Assembly (NCBI RefSeq): GCF_900177805.1
Contig: NZ_FXAX01000001.1
Location: forward strand, 806,001 to 870,000
DNA from: Fibrobacter sp. UWB13
GTDB lineage: Bacteria; Fibrobacterota; Fibrobacteria; Fibrobacterales; Fibrobacteraceae
Reading direction: 5' to 3'
Length of the DNA: 64,000 bases
The notes beneath the pieces were generated by a model. That model saw only the letters and a program-made list of their open reading frames with translations. It did no database searches and was not told the origin of the DNA. Shown here in pieces: positions 1 to 8,280 of the stretch (positions within the stretch are counted from its first letter, which is position 1; each line of letters opens with the position of its first letter). A program made the position numbers and the translations under genes.

Positions 1-226
1 TGATGAATGCTTTATTGTTGTTGCCCTGCGGTCCCTGTTCGTCGTGACCCGCAAAAATAAAGAGCGAGTCGTTATGCACGAGGGCTGCGGCATCCGCAGA
101 ATAAAAGTCCGTCGTCAACGGATTTGCGGCAAAAGCCGATTGCGCCCCAAAAGCGCCAAATAGGCAAAAAAGGCAAAAAAAGGCCCATTTCAACGTCGTA
201 AAAAATCCAGAACTCTTCGTTCCCAT
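1..226 (-). CDS. GH43-like secreted glycosidase, N-terminal part
   Basis: Only the first 75 codons lie in the window; the gene continues past the left edge. The N-terminus is a signal peptide: a basic start (TLKW) followed by a hydrophobic run of Phe, Leu, Cys and Ala ending around SAFA. The mature protein begins NPLTTDFYSADAAALVHND and then FAGHDE. This Asp-containing 'ADxA' strand followed by GHDE is the first blade of five-bladed beta-propeller glycosidases of family GH43 (arabinofuranosidases and xylosidases), where that Asp is the catalytic base. I chose the ATG at 226 rather than the one at 232 because GGAG lies six bases upstream of it. A secreted hemicellulase fits a plant-fibre degrader. 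The family call rests on about 40 mature residues. Confidence 0.62.
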   Translation of the reverse strand, partial: MGTKSSGFFTTLKWAFFCLFCLFGAFGAQSAFAANPLTTDFYSADAAALVHNDSLFIFAGHDEQGPQGNNNKAFI

Positions 227-418
227 AAACATCTCCAAATCCACACCAACAACTGCTTTAAATATATATCAAAAATTATAAAAAGTCCACATATTTATTT
301 ATGACATCAAGTATTATTTAGAAGATAATCCACAAACAACACACATTTTCACGAATTAAAAGTCTACAGTTCACAAAAGACTGTTGGACAGCGTTCTTAT
401 TTATGAAAAAAAAGAGAG

Positions 419-483
419 TCCCGATCATTCCCGTCATCCCCGTCAAGCGAGGACAGGCGCGAGGACAGAATCGCAAATGACAT
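419..483. repeat. REP-like dispersed repeat (nested form)
   Basis: It carries the module GTCATCCCCGTCAAGCGAGG followed by ACAGGCG. The same module recurs inside the loop of the REP-like hairpin at 2395-2443. The outer arms (CATTCCCG and the closing AATGACA) belong to the dispersed family seen at 5540, 51496 and 57035. It lies in a gene-free region. Confidence 0.6.
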
Positions 484-504
484 TTTCTTTCGAAAATAAC
501 ATTT

Positions 505-560
505 CTTGTCTAATGACTATTGACCAAAGACCATTGACGAACGAATGATAATTGACCAAC
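505..560. repeat. TGACTATTGACC-type dispersed repeat
   Basis: A degenerate run of units resembling TGACTATTGACCA. Related runs occur just after the MBOAT gene (13811-13855) and just after the sirtuin gene (29368-29458). It is non-coding and its function is unknown. Confidence 0.5.
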
Positions 561-698
561 AACAGACAAAACGTATCATTAAGGTTGCATATGATTCAGC
601 CGACAAAAAATTTCATTTATTTGAAAATTATTCATGGTAAACAAGCATAAAAGTACATATATTTTGTGTTGGATCTATTTGATTTAGGAGAGTGGATT

Positions 699-2378
699 AT
701 GAAAAGATCTTTGTTGGTCGCACTTTGCGCAACGTCAGTCATTTACGCAGGTTCATTCGAAACCTGGGATGCAGCCAAAATTTTTGAAGATTTCTATCTA
801 AACTATCAAATTCATACAGGTCTCGGCAATGGACTCGAAACAGAAGGTTACTGGTATTCTTACAATGACAACAACAATTCGGGATCATCTGTAATCGTTT
901 GGCCTGTATCGACAGATTTGTTTTACTCAAATCAATCTTTAGATCCCGTCATCGAGGAATGCAAAGGCCTTGCTGGCACAGCGATTCTAAGCAAAGAATC
1001 TTATGAACACGATCCGTATGTCGGTGTGGGCTTCAATGTTGTCGGCGAGACCTCAGAAACAAACCCAGCGCCAGATATTGGTGATGCATCAGCCTGGGGC
1101 GGACTCTGCGTGACCTACATGTCAGACACAGATATAGCCTTGGAACTCGGTCTTGGTGAAACCGTCGATTCAACAATCAATTACGCAAATCCAACAGTAA
1201 CACTTCCCGCCGCAAAAGCTCCAAACATTCTATCGCCCAACGGAAAATACGGAAACAAAGTCGTCGTCAACTGGTCCGACTTTAAACAGCCTTCATGGTA
1301 CGATGGAGCCGTTAAAATCGACGGCGAGACGGCAGCAAAACAGCTTGCCGCCGTACACTTTAAAATTCAGGCGGAACCAGGCGAATACAATTTCAACATC
1401 TGTGCCATCGGCCCGAAAGACGGAACATGCCCAGAAAAATGCGGAAAGTCAACATCCGCAGGACCGTTTATCACATGGAACGGAGCCGATGAATATGCTA
1501 ACGACCAAGTTCAAACAGGACTTGGCAACGAAACAGAAACGAGCGGATTCTGGTTCTCCTACGGAGACGATGGTGATGGAGGCGTGTCAGCAGTCCGTTG
1601 GGACACCTATACAGATCCTGAACCACCACATGTACTCGAACCCATCGTCTTGGAGTGCAAAGGAATATGCGGAACAGCCCAACTCAGAAAAGGTATTTTA
1701 ACCTACACACCTTTCATAGGTTTAGGCTTCAGTGTTGTCGGACAAATTTCATATGAAGATTTTTCCTATGCCACAGGCGACGCCTCTTCTTGGGGTGGAC
1801 TCTGCGTAACTTACACTTCCGATGCAGACATACAACTTGAACTCGGCCTTGGTAAAGCAACCGATTCCACAATCAATTACGCAAATCCGGCTGTCAATCT
1901 CCCCGCCTCCAAGACTAGCAATAGAATGGTTTTCAGTTGGTCCGACTTTAAGCAACCTTCGTCATACGACGGGGCCGTCAAAATCGAAGGTGAAGCCGCA
2001 GCAAAGCAACTCGCCATGGTCAAATTCAAGATACAGGCAGAGGATGGCGATTACCGTTTTAACATTTGCGCAGTCGGCCCGAAAGACGGGACATGCCCGG
2101 AACAATGCGGAACGCCAAGTGCAGGGATTCAAATTGCCCACGGAACATCAGCAGTTAAAGCATTTTTAAACGGTCGCACGCTTGGATTCACGGGAATCAA
2201 GTCCACAGCCACCGTCGAAGTTTTGAATTCTCTTGGACAAGTCGTGATGAAGGGCGCCATTAACAACGCCATTAACAACGCAGCCACGCTTAACCTTACA
2301 TCGCTTAACGCAGGCATTTACATGGTGCGTGTGAGCGGGAAAAACGTGAATTTTGCAAAGAAAATAGTACTGAGGTAA
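699..2378 (+). CDS. Secreted two-repeat protein with C-terminal sorting-type domain (paralogue 1)
   Basis: A 559-residue secreted protein. The start at 699 has AGGAG at 686-690 and begins a clear signal peptide (MKRSLLVALC to IYAG). Two homologous units of about 230 residues follow. Each has the order FETW or FITW, TGLGN.TE..G(Y/F)W(Y/F)SY, a Cys pair around ECKG, GDAS(A/S)WGGLCVTY, NWSDFKQPS, AAKQLA..FKIQAE and a Cys-rich close (NICA.GPKDGTCPE.C). The last 85 residues form a beta-rich module with STATVEVLNSLGQVV and GIYMVRVSGK, the pattern of C-terminal sorting domains. The Trp-rich repeats look like carbohydrate-binding beta-sandwich domains, but I cannot assign a family. The genes at 2535 and 3638 encode single-unit versions of the same protein. 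Confidence 0.75.
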   Translation: MKRSLLVALCATSVIYAGSFETWDAAKIFEDFYLNYQIHTGLGNGLETEGYWYSYNDNNNSGSSVIVWPVSTDLFYSNQSLDPVIEECKGLAGTAILSKESYEHDPYVGVGFNVVGETSETNPAPDIGDASAWGGLCVTYMSDTDIALELGLGETVDSTINYANPTVTLPAAKAPNILSPNGKYGNKVVVNWSDFKQPSWYDGAVKIDGETAAKQLAAVHFKIQAEPGEYNFNICAIGPKDGTCPEKCGKSTSAGPFITWNGADEYANDQVQTGLGNETETSGFWFSYGDDGDGGVSAVRWDTYTDPEPPHVLEPIVLECKGICGTAQLRKGILTYTPFIGLGFSVVGQISYEDFSYATGDASSWGGLCVTYTSDADIQLELGLGKATDSTINYANPAVNLPASKTSNRMVFSWSDFKQPSSYDGAVKIEGEAAAKQLAMVKFKIQAEDGDYRFNICAVGPKDGTCPEQCGTPSAGIQIAHGTSAVKAFLNGRTLGFTGIKSTATVEVLNSLGQVVMKGAINNAINNAATLNLTSLNAGIYMVRVSGKNVNFAKKIVLR

Positions 2379-2394
2379 CGCAAATACGAGAAGG

Positions 2395-2443
2395 TGATTC
2401 CCGGTCATCCCCGTCAAGCGAGGACAGGCGCCGGGAATGACAT
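2395..2443. repeat. REP-like repeat between tandem paralogues
   Basis: The arms GATTCCCGG and CCGGGAATGACA form an outer stem. The loop contains the module also present at 419-483 (TCATCCCCGTCAAGCGAGG). The repeat begins 17 bases after the stop codon of the preceding gene and may serve as a transcript end or be a mobile REP-type sequence. Confidence 0.6.
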
Positions 2444-2534
2444 GCAAGGGTATCAAGCGAGAGGTCACTTGTGAACTCGCATTTGATACCCGCAGCAGTC
2501 AAGCCCCGTTAGGGGAATAACATGGGAGTTTACG

Positions 2535-3506
2535 ATGAAAAAATTTTTATTGACAGCACTTTGCGCAGCAACATCAACTTTTGCAGGGCCGTTTATCACA
2601 TGGAACGGAGCAGACGAAAACGTAACCAGCCAAGTTGAGACTGGGCTCCGCAACGAAACAGATATAAGCGGATACTGGGTAGCCTATTCAGACGATAGCG
2701 ATGGTGCCGAGTCCCAAATACTTTGGGACATTGATTTAAGCCCAGAATGGATACCCAATAAATATGACCCAATCATCGATTATTGCAAAGGAATGTGCGG
2801 AACAGCCCATCTCAGAAAAGCAACTTCATCCCACGTTCCTTCCGCAAATGTAGCCTTCTGCGTTGTCGGAACGATTTCAGAACACGATTTCTCTCTAGCC
2901 AAAGGCGACGCCTCTTCTTGGGGTGGACTCTGTGTAACCTACACATCGGATACAGACATAGCCCTAGAACTCGACATTGACGATACCGACGATCCCATAA
3001 TAGATAATGCAAGTCCGGCAGTCAAATTGCCCACCTCCAAGACTGGCAATAGAATGATTTTCAGCTGGTCCGACTTTAAACAGCCTTCGTCGTACGACGG
3101 ATCCATTAAAATCGATGGAGAAGCTGCAGCAAAGCAACTCACCGCGGTCAAATTCAAGATACAAGCAGAAGACGGCGATTACCGTTTTAACATTTGCGCG
3201 GTCGGCCCCAAAGACGGCACATGCCCAGAACAATGCGGAACGCCAAGTACAGGGATTCAAATCGCTCGCGGAACATCCACAGTCAGCGCAATTTTGAACG
3301 GGCGCACGCTCGGATTCACGGGAATCAAGTCCACCGCCACCGTCGAGGTTTTAAATTCTCTTGGGCAGGTCGTGATGAAAGGCTCCATTAACAACGCCAC
3401 GAATAACGCGGCAACGCTTAACCTCACCGCGCTCAATGCGGGAATTTATATGGTGCGCGTGAGCGGGAAAAACGTCCATTTTGCAAAGAAGATTGTACTG
3501 AGGTAA
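2535..3506 (+). CDS. Secreted single-repeat protein with C-terminal sorting-type domain (paralogue 2)
   Basis: A 323-residue paralogue of the gene at 699, with one copy of the Trp/Cys-rich unit instead of two. The signal peptide is MKKFLLTALCAATSTFA. The mature protein starts GPFITWNGADEN and carries GDASSWGGLCVTY, FSWSDFKQPSSYDG and NICAVGPKDGTCPEQC. The last 85 residues (TLGFTGIKSTATVEVLNSLG onward) are almost identical in DNA to those of the other two paralogues. GGGAG lies ten bases before the ATG. The unit is closest to the second repeat of the first gene, which suggests duplication of that half. The biochemical function is unknown; exported and probably surface-attached. Confidence 0.75.
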   Translation: MKKFLLTALCAATSTFAGPFITWNGADENVTSQVETGLRNETDISGYWVAYSDDSDGAESQILWDIDLSPEWIPNKYDPIIDYCKGMCGTAHLRKATSSHVPSANVAFCVVGTISEHDFSLAKGDASSWGGLCVTYTSDTDIALELDIDDTDDPIIDNASPAVKLPTSKTGNRMIFSWSDFKQPSSYDGSIKIDGEAAAKQLTAVKFKIQAEDGDYRFNICAVGPKDGTCPEQCGTPSTGIQIARGTSTVSAILNGRTLGFTGIKSTATVEVLNSLGQVVMKGSINNATNNAATLNLTALNAGIYMVRVSGKNVHFAKKIVLR

Positions 3507-3519
3507 AACTGTTCAAGAC

Positions 3520-3605
3520 GGAGATGCCCTCCCCATACGCGGATCATGCTCACGTAAGTGCTGAAGCACTAAGTGATCAAAGAGCTCAGTGGCGGGCATG
3601 ACATA
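3520..3605. repeat. Long imperfect inverted repeat between paralogues
   Basis: The outer arms GATGCCC (about 3531) and GGGCATGACA (about 3595) match the REP-type family. The 50-base interior contains AAGTGCTGAAGCACTAAG, itself a small hairpin. This resembles a REP sequence enlarged by a second repeat. Confidence 0.5.
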
Positions 3606-3637
3606 GGAGTCGAAGGATTACAACATTTGGAGGGTAA

Positions 3638-4648
3638 ATGATGAAAAAAATTATGTTGGCAGCACTTTGCGCTGCGTCAGCCATTTACGCAGGCACATTC
3701 GAAACCTGGATTGGAGCTGATTACGCCACAAGAGTAGAAACCGGACTAGGCAACGAAACCAATACCTACGGAATTTGGTACGACTTTAATGATTATTACG
3801 AAATAGAAACTTATGGAATAATAGGCGGGGAACTTAGACCAGGCTCCTGGTTATATACCATGTCCGAAGCATGTTATGATCACGAATACAACTGTGTCGA
3901 ATATTTTTTTGATCCTGTCGTAGAATATTGCGCCGCAATTTGTGGAACAGCCCGTTTACGAGAAGGAGCGCCTACCGCACAACCGTTCGTGGGCGTCGCA
4001 TTCAACGTTGTCGGCAAAGTATCAAAAGATAGCCCAATTCTAGCCACGGGTGACGCCTCTGCCTGGGGTGGACTCTGCGTAACCTACTCCTCTGATGCGG
4101 ACATATACCTAGAACTTGGGCTTGGCAACACCATTGATTCAACGATGAATTACGCACTCCCTGCAGTAAAGCTCCCAGCCTCCAAAACGGACAATAGAAT
4201 TATCGCCTCATGGTCCGACTTTAAACAACCTTCAGGGTACGATGGTTCTGTCAAATTTGACGGAGAAACAGCAGCAAAACAATTGGCTTCTATCAAATTT
4301 AAAATTCAGGCGGATTCCGGGGACTACGATTTCAATATTTGCGCGGTAGGTCCGAAAGACGGAACATGCCCAGAAAAATGCATCAAACCTTGGCTCGAAC
4401 AAGAAAACAAGATTGCTCGCGGTGTTTCAGCAATCAAGACTAATTTGAACGGGCGCACGCTTGGATTCACGGGAATCAAGTCCACCGCCACCGTCGAGGT
4501 TTTAAATTCTCTTGGGCAGGTCGTGATGAAAAGAGCTATAGGCAACAGCGCCCAAACGCTCAACCTCGCCGCGCTCAAAGCAGGAGTTTATTTGATACAT
4601 GTTGTTGGAAAATCAACAAACTTAGTTCGTAAAATTTTGTTAAAATAA
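3638..4648 (+). CDS. Secreted single-repeat protein with C-terminal sorting-type domain (paralogue 3)
   Basis: A 336-residue third tandem paralogue with a signal peptide (MMKKIMLAALCAASAIYAG), one Trp/Cys-rich unit and the shared C-terminal module. GGAGGG lies just upstream; ATGs at 3638 and 3641 are adjacent and either could be used. Compared with paralogue 2 it has a longer acidic insert after the FNDYYE segment, with two extra Cys (EACYDHEYNCVEY). Its close differs (VVGKSTNLVRKILLK), but the central part of the C-terminal domain matches paralogue 2 for about 60 bases without a mismatch, suggesting recent gene conversion. Function unknown; likely secreted and envelope-anchored. Confidence 0.75.
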   Translation: MMKKIMLAALCAASAIYAGTFETWIGADYATRVETGLGNETNTYGIWYDFNDYYEIETYGIIGGELRPGSWLYTMSEACYDHEYNCVEYFFDPVVEYCAAICGTARLREGAPTAQPFVGVAFNVVGKVSKDSPILATGDASAWGGLCVTYSSDADIYLELGLGNTIDSTMNYALPAVKLPASKTDNRIIASWSDFKQPSGYDGSVKFDGETAAKQLASIKFKIQADSGDYDFNICAVGPKDGTCPEKCIKPWLEQENKIARGVSAIKTNLNGRTLGFTGIKSTATVEVLNSLGQVVMKRAIGNSAQTLNLAALKAGVYLIHVVGKSTNLVRKILLK

Positions 4649-4711
4649 ATAGACAAAATATTTAATATTTTTTATCATTGGTACAAATCATATCAAACCA
4701 AGGAGAATCTA

Positions 4712-5410
4712 ATGAAAAAAATTTTCTTGATTGCAACAACTGTGTTGGCTTTTGCAGCAAGTTCTTTCGCAACACCTTCCAAACCGTTTACCTCAGGCAT
4801 TTCTCTCTCGGAAACAACAGAATTCGCCCGTGGCAGCGACGCACCTGATTTCGACGCTTTGTTGGGATACAGAATCAACCTTACGCTTGCTTACAACGCC
4901 ATGATTGGAATCATCCCCAATCTTTATGTCCACCCGGCACTCGGCGTGAGCCTCCGCCTCAGCTCTGAATCCGATAATAAGAACAGTGGCAGTGGCTTCA
5001 ACATGTCCGTTTCTTCCAATGATGAAAAAACGGTTTCTGCTTTGGACGTTTTGCTCCCTGTAACAGCTCGTTATTACATCACAAACAATTTCTTCGCTGA
5101 ACTCGGCTTGGAATTCGACTTCAACATTTTGGAATCCTACAACACTGGTAGCCAAAAAGAAGACGATTATTACGAAAGCATGTATGAACCAAGCGCCGTT
5201 AACCTGGGCATCGTAGGTGGCATCGGTGCAACATTCAATTTCGGTCTCGAAATCAGCCTTACCTACACGCACGGTCTCACGGATCTTTACAAAGAAAAGA
5301 AGGTTGTTGATTTAAACATCATGGGCTACTCCATTGCACAGAAAAACGCAAACTGGTCTTACAGCCGCCTCAACTTCAACATTGGTTACTGGTTCGGCTA
5401 CAGAAACTAA
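4712..5410 (+). CDS. Outer-membrane beta-barrel protein
   Basis: A 232-residue protein with a signal peptide (MKKIFLIATTVLAFAASSFA). The body shows alternating aromatic and hydrophobic strands with Gly/Asn/Asp turns (AYNAMIGIIPNLYVHPALGVSL, VTARYYITNNFFAELGLEFD, GGIGATFNFGLEISLTYTHG) and a C-terminal strand INIGYWFGYRN-like. This is the pattern of an eight- to ten-stranded outer-membrane barrel of the OmpA/PorT type. AAGGAG precedes the ATG, and a strong terminator follows directly, so it is probably transcribed alone. The role (porin, adhesin or structural) is not evident. Confidence 0.7.
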   Translation: MKKIFLIATTVLAFAASSFATPSKPFTSGISLSETTEFARGSDAPDFDALLGYRINLTLAYNAMIGIIPNLYVHPALGVSLRLSSESDNKNSGSGFNMSVSSNDEKTVSALDVLLPVTARYYITNNFFAELGLEFDFNILESYNTGSQKEDDYYESMYEPSAVNLGIVGGIGATFNFGLEISLTYTHGLTDLYKEKKVVDLNIMGYSIAQKNANWSYSRLNFNIGYWFGYRN

Positions 5411-5430
5411 TCTTAGTTAAAAGAACTCAA

Positions 5431-5458
5431 AAGCCTCCGATTAATCGGAGGCTTTTTT
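5431..5458 (+). terminator. Rho-independent terminator
   Basis: The arms AAGCCTCCGAT and ATCGGAGGCTT are separated by two bases and followed by a T run. It ends the outer-membrane barrel gene. Confidence 0.9.
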
Positions 5459-5491
5459 GTTTTTGTTTTAATAGAAAGCTTTGAGCACAAA

Positions 5492-5531
5492 ACAAAAACG
5501 CCCACGGGTACTACCCGCGGGCTGTTTTGTT
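5492..5531. terminator. Bidirectional hairpin
   Basis: ACAAAA, then GCCCACGGGT, a three-base loop and ACCCGCGGGC, closing with TTTTGT. It is symmetrical and could stop transcription from either side. Confidence 0.55.
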
Positions 5532-5539
5532 AAGAAGGA

Positions 5540-5567
5540 AATTCCCACTCGGTAGCGGGAATGACAT
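5540..5567. repeat. REP-like dispersed repeat
   Basis: ATTCCCACTCGGTAGCGGGA followed by ATGACATT: a short hairpin of the same family as the repeats at 2395, 51496 and 57035. Confidence 0.55.
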
Positions 5568-5590
5568 TAAATGGAACCCGTGAACAACAA

Positions 5591-5692
5591 ACGCCTCGTA
5601 TTGCGATTTCATCGCATAAACCGGCGCCTCAACAATAGAAACAAGCAAGCTTGTTTCTGCTGTATTCGGCTTGGATTTATTTAACGAGGCGT
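5591..5692. other. Branched inverted-repeat element of unknown function
   Basis: An outer stem pairs ACGCCTCGT (5591-5599) with ACGAGGCGT (5684-5692). Inside it lie two perfect hairpins: TGCGAT-ttc-ATCGCA (5602-5616) and GAAACAAGC-aa-GCTTGTTTC (5638-5657). The three together would form a three-way junction. There is no credible reading frame in this 434-base gap (5411-5844). It may be a structured RNA or an inactive repeat element. Confidence 0.45.
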
Positions 5693-5765
5693 GGTTGCGA
5701 GAGCGAGGCGAAGACGGAGTCCCCGCCATGCATAAGAGCCGAGCGGTCTGATTACGTGTGAGCGA

Positions 5766-5793
5766 GAAACGCCTGGCATTAGCCAGGCGTTTT
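5766..5793 (-). terminator. Probable terminator of mdh
   Basis: AAACGCCTGGC, a four-base loop and GCCAGGCGTTT form a perfect 11-bp stem 50 bases beyond the mdh stop codon. It is followed on the minus strand by a short T-rich run, and could act in both directions. A second inverted repeat, GTGAGCGTCGCTCAC, lies at 5801-5815. Confidence 0.6.
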
Positions 5794-5844
5794 CGCGAGA
5801 GTGAGCGTCGCTCACATATTTCTATTTGATTCTGACGCGAACGG

Positions 5845-6867
<1,023 letters not shown>

Positions 6868-6994
6868 TTATTTCTTTGTCATACGAGAAGGAGTTTCCCG
6901 TTAAAGGCAAGAAGACAATGAGTGCACTGGAAACCGTCATTTTTGTAATAGCCAATAGCGACTAACTAGTAACTTTACTAAATTTGAGCCCACT

Positions 6995-8278
6995 ATGAGT
7001 ATTGCTATTCCTCAACTGCCCAAGGGCACACGCGATTTTTACCCGGAAGCCGAGCGCATCCAGAACTATATTTTTGACACATGGCGCAAAGTCGCCGAAA
7101 GCTTCGCCTACGAAGAATACGAAGGTCCGATGTTTGAGCATCTGGAACTTTACACCGGCAAGTCCGGCGAAGAAATCGTAAGCCAGCTCTACAACTTTAA
7201 GGACAAGGGCGACCGCGAAATCGCACTCCGCCCCGAAATGACGCCGACGCTCGCCCGCCTCGTGATCCAGAAGGCCCGCGAACTCAAGAAGCCGTTCAAG
7301 TGGTTCTCCATGCCGCGCCTGTTCCGTTACGAAAAGGCTCAGAAGGGTCGCCTCCGCGAATTCTTCCAGCTGAACATGGACATCATCGGCACCGAAAGCA
7401 TTTACGCCGAAGCAGACTTGCTCGCTTCTATCGCTACAATGCTCCGCAAATTCGGTCTCAAGGACGCTGACTTTGCCATTGGCGTTTCGAGCCGCAAGCT
7501 CCTCGCCACCTACCTCGAAGAAATTGGCGCCCCGAACCCGGCTCTCGTTTACCCGGTTCTTGACCGTCGCTTGAAAATCGGTCCGGAAGCATTTGCCAAG
7601 GCACTTACCGAAGCAGGCCTCTCCGAAGCACAGATCAAGCAGCTCGACGATTTCATGAGCTGCAAGTCCATCGAAGAAGTGAAAGCGGCCGTCAAGAGCG
7701 AAAACGCAGCAGCAGCTCTCGCTGAAATCGAAAACCTCTTCGCAACGCTTGCCGCAGCAGGCTTTAGCGAATGCGTGAACCTCGACCTGTCCATTGTGCG
7801 TGGCCTTGCCTACTACACAGGCATCGTGTTCGAAGTCTTTGACAAAGGTAAATCCATGCGCGCTATCGCAGGCGGTGGACGTTACGACAGCCTCACCGAA
7901 AAACTCGGTGGCGACCGCATCCCGGGCGTGGGCTTTGGCATGGGCGATGTCGTGCTCGCCGACCTCCTCCGCGAACGTGGACTTCTGCCGAGCCCGAAGC
8001 AGCATGTGGACTTCTACATCGCAAGCTTCACGAACGACATGAAAAAGATCTTCGAAACGGCCCAGGTGTTCCGCGCAAACGGCAACTCTGTTTCTCACCC
8101 GCTCGCCACCATGAAGATGGGCAAGCAGCTGGAACAGGCCAACTACCAGGGCGCAAGCATCGTCGTTTATGTCGATGGTGACAAGGCCCAAGCCGGTCAG
8201 TTCGAATTCAAGGACCTCCGCGACGGCACCATGCACGTTGGCGATGTCGCCGCGATTGTTGAACAGCTGAAAGCTTAA
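6995..8278 (+). CDS. hisS: Histidyl-tRNA synthetase
   Basis: A 427-residue class II aminoacyl-tRNA synthetase that charges tRNA-His. Motif 1 is in KGTRDFYPEAE, motif 2 in ALRPEMTPTLARLV and YEKAQKGRLREFFQ, and motif 3 in GGGRYDSLTEKLGG and VGFGMGD. The histidine-binding signature is GLAYYTGIVFEVF. The C-terminal part (from about VDFYIASF) is the anticodon-binding domain. No good Shine-Dalgarno sequence precedes the ATG. The next gene starts two bases after the stop, so hisS is the first gene of a transcription unit that includes the acyltransferase set, an unusual partnership. Confidence 0.95.
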   Translation: MSIAIPQLPKGTRDFYPEAERIQNYIFDTWRKVAESFAYEEYEGPMFEHLELYTGKSGEEIVSQLYNFKDKGDREIALRPEMTPTLARLVIQKARELKKPFKWFSMPRLFRYEKAQKGRLREFFQLNMDIIGTESIYAEADLLASIATMLRKFGLKDADFAIGVSSRKLLATYLEEIGAPNPALVYPVLDRRLKIGPEAFAKALTEAGLSEAQIKQLDDFMSCKSIEEVKAAVKSENAAAALAEIENLFATLAAAGFSECVNLDLSIVRGLAYYTGIVFEVFDKGKSMRAIAGGGRYDSLTEKLGGDRIPGVGFGMGDVVLADLLRERGLLPSPKQHVDFYIASFTNDMKKIFETAQVFRANGNSVSHPLATMKMGKQLEQANYQGASIVVYVDGDKAQAGQFEFKDLRDGTMHVGDVAAIVEQLKA

Positions 8279-8280
8279 CT

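Larger units (their letters stand above)
227..698. other. 472-base gene-free region
   Basis: This stretch separates the divergent GH43-like gene and the first tandem paralogue. I see no convincing reading frame in it. It holds an AT-rich stretch (about 240-400), a REP-type repeat at 419-483, a TGACTATTGACC-type repeat at 505-560 and a possible -10 hexamer TATATT at 658-663, about 35 bases before the start codon of the next gene. No good -35 box accompanies it. Confidence 0.5.

Noticed and set aside
5700-5760. Possible fourth copy of the structured repeat (GCTCGGCTC read on the minus strand)
   Set aside because: Only a short core resembles copies A and B, and the stems do not align; too weak to call.
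6962-8236. Long open frame on the minus strand (424 codons) opposite hisS
   Set aside because: It is the antisense shadow of hisS, with His/Glu/Ala-rich text typical of reversed GC-rich codons. hisS has all class II motifs.
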